From contig OX328096.1 in the NCBI GenBank assembly GCA_946811185.2, positions 23,625,881-23,689,880 of the forward strand: DNA of 64,000 bases. Direction: 5' to 3'. The DNA is from Hippopus hippopus (lineage: Eukaryota > Mollusca > Bivalvia > Cardiida > Cardiidae). Every line of letters begins with the position of its first letter. Within the stretch, counting starts at the first letter, position 1. A model generated the notes under the pieces. The model was not told the origin of the DNA. It saw nothing but the letters and a program-made list of their open reading frames with translations, and did no database searches. Of the stretch, positions 1-12,400 are shown one piece after another. Made by a program: the position numbers and the translations under genes.

Positions 1-46
1 AATGCTGTCAAGTGCAGAGAAGTGCAAAGCCTGTAATGAATTCACC

Positions 47-135
47 CTTTTTCACACAGTTCCTGATGGAGAAGATCATGAAAACATTGTGGAAAAGGGG
101 AAAAATGCAAGCAATCTGCATTTTATCAAATTCTC
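47..135 (+). mobile_element. TTAA-MITE, partial left arm
   Basis: Left arm of the dominant TTAA-flanked MITE (left end resembles CCCTTTACCACACAATCCC). It shows GAAAACATTGTGG and GGAAAAATGC but decays before the second hairpin arm. It lies downstream of the last NOL11 exon seen here. Confidence 0.6.
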
Positions 136-505
136 ACATCTATTTTTTTTAAATCCTTTTCATTTTCCTTCTCTCACAATTACTTCTTCTAATCCTTTAA
201 CAGACAAATAAAACAAGTTATTTCGTTGAAATGATATCCTCTGCCAAAAAAGCTCCCTTTTTCCATGACACTGCATTAAATAAAAAAATCAAAAAGGAAT
301 ATCGGCAGACTATCATAAGGGGCACATGTATGAACTTTCATCAATTTTTGCCAAGAAATTTAGAAGATGTCTGTCCAGATGGAAGGATGGATGCAAAATC
401 TATATCCCTCCACCTTCGACGTGAGATCATAACTTGGTCTGCATACTCTTCCAATAATTTCTAAAGATTTTTTAGAGTTAAGTACCGGGTTAGGAAAATA
501 CTCAC

Positions 506-3500
506 AAAGAACATAGACATCTGTTTGGTCTCTATTTTGGATACTGTCTATGGAGCAGATATCTGCATATTCATCCTTTACAGATAGTAATGCTGAGTCC
601 TGGCTCCACTTTGATTCCCCACTTTTGAACCAATTAGCATACAAGTGAACTTGGCCCTGCAGAAATATAGTCAACTCATAAATATTCTACTCTTTAGTTA
701 CAGCTTCCTTAACCTTTTACCACATGATCTGGTGTTTTCACGACCCCAAAGGAAAAGGCTTTTGGAACACTGTGAAAAAAGGAGAAAATGCTGGTAACCA
801 GAAAATTAAACGATAGCAAAAACTTCCAACTCATGTCAGCCTGCATGGACTGTGCAGGCTGAGTTGTGTCAATACTTTTTACAGATGAATTAGACTGCTT
901 TTCATAGGCAATGACTTGAATAAAAGCAGACAAAGTTTAAATATAGGATCTGACATGAGTTGGTGTTTGAGATAAAATTTTATTAAACGAGTCAGGGGAA
1001 AATGTTATTAAGCAAGCTTTTTCTTGACGAGTTTAATAAAATTTTATCCTAAATGCCACTGAATGTCAGATTCTTTTTATCACATAACGATATTTCACAA
1101 ATTATAGATCAGAAGATGCAAAACCATAGATGCACCCGCAGTAATATCAATAAAAGTCATTCACGTCTATGAAATACGTCAAAAATGACGTCACACAATT
1201 GTGATATTAAACATGAATAATGATAAGAAAATTTGTAATGGATATATTAAACTGAAAACAAGGCAGGTTATGTGATAAAATGATTTCAGTGGTCATAAGA
1301 ACATAAAGCAATTTTTGTGAAGTGAAAGTTGTTTCATATCTTAAGTTTGTTACCTTGTTAAATGGTAGATAGGCCAGTGGCCCCAAGATAACGTAAATTA
1401 TATACTATGTGTACTTGCAATTCACAAGATAAAGATATAAGCAGTAACCTACCTCTGATTTAGCTACAAACATGACACACAGATTCAGTGACAACATTAC
1501 AGCTCTGCACCATAATATAGATTCTCCCTGTTTCAATGGACCAGTCTTATGCTCATCTTTAATACCATCCAAAAACCCCACACATCCATTACTGTACAGT
1601 AAAATTATTTCATGAAAGTCTGGTAATGTAAAAACCTCATGGATCTTTGTTTGAGACTGAAATCATAATTTGAAACACCATCTAAATCTTAAGTACTGAG
1701 AAAGTGGAGAAAAGAGGGGAAAGGGATCGGGATCAGAGAAGAGAGGAGGGGAGTATAAGGGAGGAGAGGGAAACAGAGAAAAGTGGAGTGTTTGGAAAAA
1801 AGCAAAGAGCAGGGCAGGGTTATGGAGAGACAGAAAATATAAATCCCTATCAATAATGAGAATGCAGTAAGACAGGAAATACAGTACCTGCAATAATTTG
1901 TGTAATGGTGGCAAGTTTTCTATATTTCTTGCTATGTATGTGCAGTTTTCCTGATGCTGAGCTTCAAAAATACACAGTACATATCATTCAAGAATCTTTT
2001 TAGAGAATAATCTTTTTGTACACTAGTATATAACATGAGCCATGCTCTATGAAAAGGGGGTTTAATGCGACTACAAAAAGAATAACCCAGGCCGGTCTGC
2101 AACGTCTGCGCACACTGACCTTGGTTGAAACTTTTTGTAATTTGCCATTTTTCTGCATGTCAAAGGTCCAGTCTACCTCATGATTCTGTGGGTTGTTAGA
2201 CAAAACTGATCTTATGGATCTTTAATTATATGATGAATTGCTTGGTACAATGCATCATGGAGATGCATTAAACCTCCTTTTCCTAGGGCCTGGCTGAACT
2301 GTAAATGTATTGATTTTAACACATTACCACCTGCAGATCTTTTAAGCACATTAGGGAATAGAAAAAGCAATCATTTCTTGTAACAATTGATTGGCACTTG
2401 TTTTTCAAAACTATTCATGTATTAACCTTTTACCACACAATCCCATGTTTTATTGGCCCTGAGGAAGATGGCTTTTGAAATTTTTCCCACAATATTATCT
2501 ACTCTTTCACAGAAAAATATCATCAACTGAGCCAGATTTATTTTGTACTTTGCACTTACCTTCAATTCAGGTTAAATCTGAAATTTTGTTGTTTGCTGAA
2601 GAGTTATGGTAAACCCTTATTCTTTCGCAGTGTCCATTTTTACAAGAATGTTTTCGAAGTCATCACATGTGAATTTGTTTCAACGGATAATGGGTTAGAT
2701 TTGTTTCAATGGATAATGGGTTGGAATCATGTAGAGGATTTTTATTTTTTTCTTGAATGATCGAAATTTATTTCATCTTGTGAACATCATTGGTAATATT
2801 TTTACGAGTGGCACAGGTTAATTTCACTGGTCATAGCCATGATTTATCAGACCTTATAAGCCACTACTGTTTACCACCTGATAAATTACCAAAAAGTATG
2901 ACATGAGTAGGCAGAAATCAAACGTAAGTTACTTACATGTTTTGTTTTAGCTCTTGAAAAGTCTGCCAGGTCTCTGTCCCATAACTTCACATCCTTTGAA
3001 AAACAAAAAATTTGAAAAACGGATTATAAAGTTGCATCGGTGAAGCCAGGCTGAAAAACGCAGATTTAAGTTGATAGATCATAGAATTCAGTTTTTGTAT
3101 TTAACTGAATACATGTATATTAACAGTATGAATATGGCCTTCCCAGAAAAATAAACAAGTTTCAGAAAATTGTTGTAAGAACTAAATTTTGGGTAGAAAA
3201 AACTGCCACTAACAAACTTTGTAAACAATGGTGGGAAGTCACCAAAATTTATTGCTGGATTCCACCAAGAATCATTTTGATGCTCCATCCTGAAAATAGA
3301 ATTCTACTTGTGATTACAACAGGATAAATGGCATCCTCATCTTTTTTTTCGTAACAATTTTTTTTTCCAGCCATGCTTGCAAAAATGTAGCTAAAGTTCC
3401 TTTATTTTTTTGTACTTAGAAATGTTCAGCTGAACTCTCAACATGGATCTGGGACATTATCTAGCAATTTGGCATTGAAATCTTGTGACCTGGATCTTCG

Positions 3501-6191
3501 TGAACATAATCATTATCTACTATAATCTATTTCAACTCCAATTTCTAAGTTTACCTCATTTATAATGTATATAAGGTAGAGGTCAATTACAATCATTTGA
3601 CAACCATCATGCAATATCAGAAGAGCTTACATAAATGCATCATGATCTGTAAAGCTCCAAAATGAAAGAGATTTGTTTGCAGAGGGAATTTTGTTAGCTA
3701 CTATGAAAATGTTTCGATGAAGATGGATCAAAATTTACATGATAGTTAGTCACTGTCACAAATCTTTCATTTTGATGATCCCATCTGACAGGACTTGTCA
3801 GAGTTACCCCATGTCGAACTGACCAACTTTTCTGTGGCTTTTGATCTGACAACTGAAAATAAAACAAAATACATGTATATCATCATCCAAATCCACATAC
3901 CTGTTTTGGTATGACTTTATCATATAATATTTTGACACTTATTTTAAACCAGACAAGCCCATGACAGCTAACTTGGTTGGTTCCTCTGCCCTGAAGCCAT
4001 GTGACTTCACTGGAGTTTTGTGATAAAATTCTCTTAGAAACCTCAGTCGCCTGAATATGGGTAATCTTGAAAACCAAAGAAAGCTCAAATAACAATCTCT
4101 TTATAATTCATGTTGTTCAAATTTGGAAAACTTGCAATGATGAGTTAGAAGTGAATCTGATATGAGATTATGTAAGGTTTTACTTAATAAATATTCCTTT
4201 TTCATTTTTTGATTTTTTCGTTTCGCTATTTGATTCACTATTAAAACTACCCATAAAACACGATAAATAAATGACAAAAGTTCTTAGTATGTTCTGTGGG
4301 ATATATCCACAGATGAAAGCTATAATGATTATATATCAAAAGTGTTCCCACTTGTGCAAATTATTACGTAAATCATGTTATAAATTGAAATTCACGTAAC
4401 AAATATTGGTTACACACGAGATTTCACATAAAAAAAAAACATGGACAAAAAAGGCCATTATCCAGTTATCTTGTGTAAAATGAGAGGTTTTAAAGTTACT
4501 TGTTACCCTTATTGACAAATTTTGTCAAATCAAGCAGAAATACCTATCCAGAAATTAACAGACATGAAAAATTGATCGCTGCAAAAAACGTGGAAACCCA
4601 TGACACAACAAAATGTCTCTTTGACATCATCTGATCAGAGTCACTTCAGACTGCCTTTTTAGCTTTTTAATGACTTTAAGCACTAAATTTGCATAAATAT
4701 CCTAATATAACAGATGTTTTTGCTGCAAATAATCAATATGGATTGCTTTACCTCTAGTTGAAAACCATTATTGTCATACCCTCTAATATGAAATCTTACC
4801 CCCAGATTTACAGCTCAGGGGGGTAAGTGTACGCTTGAAATAGAAAGCTAGTGGGAACACTGATATCAAGCATGAATTCTTTACCAGGCCTAATGGATTA
4901 GGTGATTAACTGTACAGTGTATACAAACAAGTTTGGCGTATGCCATTTTAATGTTTCTGGATCATGTCACACTCTACGCTGCATAGCTTTTAACATAACA
5001 CAGTCTTAGCCCTTTTCAGTAGATGCTCAACAAGGCGTTGAGGAGTACCCCATTGAAGTAGTCTCAATAATGAGACACTATAGTGATTTTTTTTTCATAT
5101 TTGGACATTTATTGTACACCGTACCGTCTCAAGTCCATTGTAAATTTTCAGGTAGCAAAGATAGAGCGCTATACTGACTTTCTGTTTTGTCGGTTTAATC
5201 TGTATTGCAGAGAAATGCAACTAACTTTTCGTAAGAAACATGACCAAAGACAAATTATTAAACCTTTTATTACATAAAGAGCTTGTAGAAGTCGTTTATA
5301 ACATGTAAATCTCGGAAAAAACACTGACGAAATTTCTCGTGCATGGCGGCCATTCTGTTTGTTTTTGGGAACGTAAACAACTCGAGATGAAATGCACGTT
5401 TTTCTCCACGTTCCACTTTTAAATTGAAAATATTTGTATTTCAAATGAAGGGTTATTAAATATGCAAGCAACAGGTATTTTTAAATCTTAGTTTTGTGCT
5501 CTATTTGCGAAATCATGAGAGTTCAAACTTGCGCACAAAATCAGTGCAGAGCTTTCAACTGCTTTTGTCTTGATCGTCTCTGTACCCAGAGGCGACCAGT
5601 CAAAAAGTAACATCGCCTTTGGGGACAGTTATCTGTACTACCCATTGAAGTTACCACACAACGACAGTGGGATAGAAGCCTTTAAAAAACATTGCTGGTA
5701 ACCTAGCATCTTGTCCTTTACCCCATCAAAATTTTCTACTCTATTAAAGAAATCAAATTTTATCATTTGAACCACATTTAAATTGTCGTCAAAGTCTGCA
5801 AAATTTAATGCTTTCAATTTGGACATGTCTATATTTGTCCCGCGGTGAAGATATAGTATCGGTAAAAGAGTGTCAAACATGATTTCTAATCAATGATGAA
5901 ACGTTTATTTAAATGTACTTCAATGACGTTCTCCAAAATCGTAATTTAAGGCGCCGGTAACTGGTCAATCCATCAAGTCAAAACCGTAACATCTAGCCGC
6001 GAATACATATTACAAACACCATTCAGACACTAACTTGTAAATTCATTTGACTAATCTACCTTGTATATTACAAATGATTTTCTTCTGTTGGACAGCAATA
6101 TATTTCCTTCCACATCAGCGCCTGCAATGTCGATAATGTCTCCTTCATTCAAGATCTTCGTGAAGGAAATGCTTTCCATGAGCGCTGCCAT
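506..6191 (-). CDS. NOL11: NOL11, nucleolar protein 11 (5' part, five exons)
   Basis: N-terminal part of nucleolar protein 11, a component of the t-UTP/SSU processome complex that acts in pre-rRNA transcription and early 18S processing. Exons on the minus strand: 6191-6060, 3852-3739, 2993-2937, 1656-1453 and 656-506. All junctions are GT/AG and the frame is kept throughout (219 codons plus one base). The start is the first ATG (MAALMES), and human NOL11 also begins MAAL. The match is clearest in exon 2, where LSDQKPQKSWSVRHG parallels human VSDQKPLGSWSVKQG, followed by NYHDVKLWDRD and ILLYSNGCVGFLDG, which resemble blades of the N-terminal beta-propeller. The last donor is GTGAGT at 505. The following exon lies at or beyond the left edge; an AG at window positions 5-6 of the minus strand could be its acceptor. 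The introns hold TTAA-MITEs, a GCATTAA element, a hAT-like element (4341-4862) and a two-copy unknown repeat (5085-5320). The family call rests on remembered similarity. Confidence 0.87.
707..798 (+). mobile_element. TTAA-MITE, left half
   Basis: Starts CTTAACCTTTTACCACATGATC and stops at GGTAACCAG, the loop of the hairpin. The right half is gone, and a GCATTAA-element fragment follows directly. NOL11 intron 4. Confidence 0.8.
815..905. mobile_element. GCATTAA element, fragment
   Basis: Holds the central palindrome (GTCAGCCTGCATGGACTG, then GCAGGCTGAGTTG) and TTTTTACAGATG. Both termini are missing. Confidence 0.65.
971..1048. repeat. 24 bp inverted repeat (hairpin)
   Basis: GATAAAATTTTATTAAAC at 971-988, continuing GAGTCA, is mirrored by TGACGAGTTTAATAAAATTTTATC at its far end (1025-1048), with a loop of about 30 bp. 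It sits in NOL11 intron 4 and could be the core of an unrecognised small element. Confidence 0.75.
2028..2295. mobile_element. GCATTAA element, near full length
   Basis: Left end CATGAGCCATGCTCTATG and right end GATGCATTAAACCTCC, TTTTCCTAGGGCCTGGCT. The inner palindrome is partly decayed. NOL11 intron 3. Confidence 0.8.
2433..2560 (+). mobile_element. TTAA-MITE, hairpin deleted
   Basis: Left end TTAACCTTTTACCACACAAT, then GGCTTTTGAAA joined directly to TTTCCCACAATATT, so most of the hairpin is missing. The right end is decayed. NOL11 intron 3. Confidence 0.7.
4341..4862. mobile_element. hAT-like non-autonomous element
   Basis: Termini AGTGTTCCCACT and AGTGGGAACACTG are inverted copies. They are flanked by ATATCAAA (4333-4340) and ATATCAAG (4863-4870), a 7-8 bp target duplication. 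No coding capacity. NOL11 intron 1. Confidence 0.75.
5085..5320 (+). repeat. Unknown repeat, copy 1 of an inverted pair
   Basis: About 235 bp from TTCATATTTGGACATTTATT to ACATGTAAATCTCGGAAAAA. It matches the reverse complement of 33009-33240 along its whole length. No terminal repeats or coding sequence are recognised. Confidence 0.7.
5648..5840 (+). mobile_element. TTAA-MITE, degenerate
   Basis: Recognisable by TTACCACACAACGACAG, a decayed hairpin and CTTTCAATTTGGACATGTC. The right terminus is lost. NOL11 intron 1. Confidence 0.7.
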
Positions 6192-6475
6192 CTTTTATTA
6201 AAGGTATTATACCAATAAATTCATATATCTTCCCCCAAACTGCCGTGCTGAGAAAATGACCCCAAATAAGATTTAGATATTTTTTTCAAAATAATTCTTC
6301 AGTATTTTTATCATTAACTGTTATTTGTAAAGAAGGGAAATATCAAAGAAGCTGTAACCCTATTCTCATCAGGAATAAATTAGTTAAATCATATTTAGGG
6401 GTTTGTAACTCTTTACAAAATTGTGAGTTTGTTGACACAGTATTTGATGACGTTTTTCACAAGCGGTCTGTGAGA
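6192..6475. promoter_or_regulatory. Shared divergent promoter of NOL11 and CEP20
   Basis: 284 bp between the two start codons, A+T rich, with no TATA box or repeat that I recognise. On the minus strand AAAAGATGGCAGC overlaps the NOL11 ATG and resembles the YY1 site AAGATGGCGGC, which often sits over start codons of housekeeping genes. The bidirectional role is inferred from spacing. Confidence 0.7.
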
Positions 6476-9400
6476 ATGTCCTCAACACAGGATCTAAAAG
6501 AAGGTTTGGAAAATATGTTTAAAACTAAACCAAAACTATGTGATACCAAACAAACTGATAATCACTGAGAAATAGAATGAATGAGAAAAAGGTTTTACAT
6601 TAAACCTTAACTATTGCAAATGTTTGTTTCATGTCATTGAAGCACTTTCATATAGAGAGCAAGTATCAACATGTGCATTAGGAAACCTTTAGCTGGATAT
6701 GTCATCAAGATAGATATGTCACCAAGGCTCCTTTATAAAAATAGCGAATCAAAATGATTACTTATGATAGAAGAATTGCTTTCTGTGTGCAATGATGTAT
6801 TATACTTTTTAAATAAGTAAACAGAAGCACTGTGGGTATGCATAAAAACACTGGGGAGCTTATCCTGATTGATTGATTTTTCCATTTATTTATTCTCGCA
6901 ACCAGCTGCCCATATGGGCGACATCCCAGAGAGCTGTTAGTTATCTTACGGTGGATAATGCAAGATACAGGACAAAACCCATCCTAAGCTACGTCTGGTT
7001 TTTAATTTGCTCGATGTATAGTATCATCACACAAAATCAGGGTTCGAAATTCCCACGTATTTACTCGCAAAATGCAAGTCAGAATTGGGAAATGCGAGTT
7101 GAAATTTCAAGCACTTGATAAAAAAATGCGAGTGCAAATTATTGAAGAACATTTACCAAAATGTACTAAATTTCATCTGTAAAAACAAATAAGGTAATTC
7201 TTTTCGTTCTGGATAAATCGGTCATGTCGCGCTGAGAATACCCTTCGACGACTGTTAATAAATTTACATGTTGCCATTGAAGCCTCGGAGTTGTCGTTCG
7301 TCTGCGCTCGAGGCCAATACTACAATTTTGCATTTTTTATACGGAAAAATCGGTAGGCGAATTCAATCTCTGATTATAAAACAGGAATATTTGTAAATCT
7401 TTCATGAAAAGATACTTATCATGCACAAATAACAAAAAGAAGCAATTCTGACGTGGTGAACTCGCTAAACCAGTTATCGGACACGCGGATATTTGGATGT
7501 GATACTTCCGTAATACATTTATAAAATCGTCAACCATTGTAAATGATATTAATGAAAGTTCCTTTTTTGTTTGGTGGTTGTCTGTAGACGACAGGTTACG
7601 TAATAGACTAGAATTGAACAGTTCGTACTGGCCGTTCGTTTTTTACCATTGGTACTGGTAGGCATGCTGGGCTTAAAAAAATGCGAGTCCAATTTTAATT
7701 TTGCGAGTGGAAAAAAAAGCCACTTGCTAAAAGTTGCCAGTGGATAAAAAAATGAAATTCGAACCCTGAAGACTGCAGTTTATTATTTCATCCGAAGGAC
7801 TATTAGAGCTTATCCTGAACAAAATAACAACCCATATACTTACCCATCTTGAGTTCCTTTGCAAACGAAAAGTAACATGTCACTCATATTATGAAAAAAG
7901 TCACTTTTGCACACATTTAAAATGGCTGTTTAATGGTGAGGTCAAGGTGGATGCTCTTTCAAATTTTTTGTCTTTATGAAATGGAAAGATATTTTTGTCA
8001 GTACTAACTTGAACATGAAGAATGAGAACAATCCTATCATTTTGTTCATTTGTTATCAATACATCGTTGTTTCTCCTCATCAGACAGTAAAGTGTTCTAC
8101 CATGAAATATATATTAATACCATATCCTACAAGAATGATACTGTACGTACTTAGGTACATGAAGATGGAAAAAAAAGGTTTAAATTTGCTACTCAAATAT
8201 AATTGCAAATCACAACTGTTTTAAGGGACTTTCAACAGTATTTCAGTCATAATTCATCAACAACTGACTTATTCATGTGAGTCGTTAGTTTGAACAGGAT
8301 GAGGCTAGGGCTCTGAAGTATCTAACCAAAGAACACTCCCACAAAGAGTTTAGTTTCCTAGAAAGAGGATAAAACTTACAGCTTTCATGTTACGAATCCT
8401 ACACCATCACCAATGAGCTATGAAGTATTCCCTGCTCATTATTAGCAACTTGGCCCTTTTCTTAACCCTTTACAAGACAATGCCAAGTCCTAAAAACCTG
8501 GAGGAAAAAGGATAAAACATCATGGGAAAAGGAGAATATGCTGGTAACCAGCCTTTTCTCCTTTTCCAGAAATGTTTTCTACCCTTTCAAAGACAAATCT
8601 CATAATTTTAGACACTTTTGGTGTGTCCTCTGCAAATGCTTTCAATTTGGACTAATCTAGAATTTTGCCTTTTGGTAAAGAGTTAAATGTTACAATCAAC
8701 TATGTTACAATCAAGACATTAGTGCTTCTGGATAAAAAAAGTAATCTTGAGGTAATATGTGATAGCCCTTTACTAAACAATCCCAAGGTTTTTAATGAGC
8801 CTGAAGAAGAAAGCTTTTGAAAACTTAATAATTTCTGCCCTTTCAGTTACAAAAACCATCTTTTTAGCTACCCATTATTTAACTCTTTACCACACAATCC
8901 CAACTTTTAACGAACCCAAGAAAGATGCCTTTTGAAAACATTGTGGGAAAAGGAGAAAATGCATTTTCTCTTTTTACCACAATGTTTTCTAACCTTCCCA
9001 AACCAAATTTCGATTTTTTAGTCTTATTTATTTTATCGTCTGCAAGTGCTTTGAATTTGGACCAGTCTATATATTTGTTGTGTGGTAAAGAGTTAATCCT
9101 GCAAATTCTTCCAAAATGGTCGAATCTAAAATGTTATTGTTTGGTAAAGAGTTTCATTTCTTTTCAGTCATTAAAGACACACTATCAAACAGGGGAGTTC
9201 TGGGACAGATTAAAGCAAGAATTAGAGCTGAAGTGTTCAACTCCCTGGATGACCACACAGAACCAAAGCCACCCTTAAGCAATGAGAACATGATCATAAA
9301 TGAGCTTATACGAGAGTATTTAGAGTTCAATAAGTACAAGTATTCTGCTTCTGTGCTTGTTGCGGGTAATAAAATTGAAATCTAAAGTATCAAATAGGTG

Positions 9401-12400
9401 AAATTATGTACAACTCTTGTTCTTTAAGAATGACTCAAAGATAAGGTTAAAGGCTGTGTTGATAATATGATCTCACAAATTATCTCAGTGTGTACACGTA
9501 AATCCAAGATCACACTGTACACTTTGTGTAGTTTGATCTAGAGTTATATGCTACTAAAGCCATGCTTAAAGGCTGAGGTGACAACAGCCATCATTCAGTC
9601 TTGACTGTATGATCCCAAAACATGTGTGAACATGTAAATTTAGAAGAAATTTGCTAAATAATTACTCTACAGACAAGAAGATTAACCCTTTCCCAAACGA
9701 CAAATTTTAGATTCTTTCAAATTCGAAACATCAGCAGACAACAAATTTAACATAGGTACAAACGTGCTTAACCTCTCTGTTAGAACAGAAAACATGGTGG
9801 GAAAAGGAGAAAATGCTGGTTACCAGCATTTTCTCCTTTTTCCACAATGTTTTCAAAAGCCTTCTTTCCTAGGGTCGTGAAAACCAGGGATTGTTTGGTA
9901 AAGGGTTAAGGACAAGCTTTACATGTATGGACAGAAAAATAGTTAAAAATTGAATTTTAACAAAACTTGAAAGGCTAATAGTTTCATTTCAAGATAAACA
10001 GCCGTTTTCTATCAGTGTTAACCCTTTCCCACACAATCCTGAGTTCTAGCTACCCTCAAAAAGAAAGCTTTGAGAACATAGTGGGAAAAGGAGAAAATGC
10101 TGGTAACCAGCCTTTTCTCCTTTTCCTACAATCTTCTCCAACCTTTCACAGACAAATCCCATTATTTCTGGCACATTTATTATGTTGTCTGCAAATGCTT
10201 TCAATTTGGACCAGTCTAATTTTTGTCCTTTGGTAAAGAGTTAAACATCTGTATATATATATGTACTGTACTCTTTCTCCAAGTGTGTGCTTAGAATTTA
10301 GGATTTACACCTGTATCACTGGTCAGGTAGTGTCAGGATAATTAACCCTTTGCCGAACAATCCTATATTTTTATAACCACAAGGATAAAAGCTTTTGAAA
10401 ACATTGTGGGAAAAGGAGAAAATCTGGTAACCAGCTATGGTACATGGTGCGAATTTGTTTCTTGAACTGATGCCTTGATCTTTCACCACATAAGCCATCT
10501 TGTGATTTTAGAATCCGGTCAACCCAAGCAGCCACTAGACAGAAGATTTTTAACAGAAGAGTTGAACATTGAAGAAGATAGGAGTAGTGCTGATGTGTAA
10601 GTTTACTTAACAGAGGGACAAGTAAAAGGAATTTTTTATGCGAATCAGTTGGTTACTGATAGTTCTTTTGTTAAGTCTGATTGGATGGAGCTTTGTTTTG
10701 AAATAGAGAAAATGTCATGGGAAAATGTTGCCAGTTACTAGCATTTTCTCTTGTTCCCAAAATGTTTTCAAGAGGCCTCTTTCTCAGGGTCAGTAGAATT
10801 GGGATTTTCTGGTAATGGATTATGCCTGTGTTGTGTGTACTTGTTAGAATTTTTCTGTCACAAGAGGAAAACAAATGAGAAGGGGCTCTTGTGTGTTGAG
10901 TCTCCGCAGAAATTTCTGTGATTGTTTGGTTTCTAGTGATCTTTTGTCTGTTACAGAAAGCTAATCATTTTTCCTGTCTCCCTTTTATTTCCACTTTGAA
11001 AAGGCATAAGTTATAAATGTATGTACCAGCAAAGTTGTTGTTTAATCTTTACCAAACAATCTCAAGTTTTAATAACCCTAGGGAAAAAGACTTGAAAACA
11101 TTGTGTGAAAAGGAGAAAGTGCTGTTTCTGAAAAGGTAGAATACCTTGTGGGAAAAGGAAGAAATGATGGTTACCAGAATTTTCTCCTTTTCCCACTATG
11201 TTTTCAAAAGGCTTCTCCCTCAGGCCCTGAGTCAGGGCCGTTTAAACCTGTGATTATGTGGTATAGGGTCAAGAAGATAATACTTTGCTTTATGCTTGTA
11301 AAGGCTTTATTTCTTTGATGTTGTTTTGCAGGCCATTGTTATATGGTTTAGTAGCCCAATTCATGGGTAGAAATAAAAGTATAGCTACTAGAACAGCACT
11401 GCAGGCTAGAGGTCAAAGTTCAAGATTTATAGAGGAATTAGAAAATGAAATGGGTAAAGTATTTAACCCCTTTAACAAACAATTCCAAGTTCCTGATGAA
11501 AGGGCTTAGTTGGTTTGTATGGCGGTAAACCTCATGTTCAACATCAGTTCAGTTGTATCGTGGCAGGCAGCGTACCTATATATGCTTTCCTGGAGTTTCT
11601 TTTACCAGTTCTTCGCACAATATTCTTCCCAAGCTCATGGATGCTTCCCCATATAACCATCATGGAAACGGTCATCGGCAGTGTGAGAGGAATGAATCCT
11701 GTCACAATGACTGTCATCAATGCTTCAAAAGAAATTCACAGAGCTGATGAATGGGCTTTAAAAAATATTGTGGGAAAAGGAGAAAATACTGATAACTAGT
11801 ATATACTAGTTATCAGTATTTTCTCTGTGTGCAACAATTTTTGCTACTCTTTCACTAACAATCCTTTTATTTGAGCCATATTGTCATCAGCATAAGTTTT
11901 TAATTTGGCCAAGTCTAAAATTTTGACATGTGGTAATTTCTCATGACTTATTCCATGTTAAGTATCCAAATTTCAAAAACTCCTGGATGTGTCGTGAAGG
12001 GTTAAAAGGGTGTGTTAAAAACTTTATGATTCAAATTTGTACTAGGAGGAGATAAGTTGAAAGAATAATAAAAATTCATGCCTATTTAATGCAAATATGA
12101 ACTCTACAAACGACAAAATTTTAGACTTGTCCAAATTGAATTTGCTAAAAAATTTTATTTACAAATATTTCTTGAAGCGAAGAAAAAATTATCCTAAAAA
12201 AGGAGAAAATGCTGGTTACCAGCGTTTTTTCCTTTTCCTACAATGTTTTTGAATGGGTTTTTCCTTAGGATTAAAATACATGTACTGAATTGTGTGGTAA
12301 TCCTTATGCTGTGTCTAGATACTTGATTCCAATTTAAAATATCCATTCATTTTTTTTCCGAACTACAAGTCTTTATACAAGATTGATTATTGTTGATATC

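Noticed and set aside
1..40. Possible NOL11 exon 6 after ATTACAG
   Set aside because: In the phase set by exon 5 it meets a stop within eight codons; the true exon is probably outside the window.
1880..1960. Possible extra NOL11 exon ending NLPPLHKLLQ before GTACTG
   Set aside because: Exons 3 and 4 already join in phase with homology on both sides, and no good acceptor precedes it.
8463..12305. CRISPR-like array of regularly repeated hairpins
   Set aside because: The repeats are 225 bp transposable elements in both orientations with irregular spacing in animal introns.
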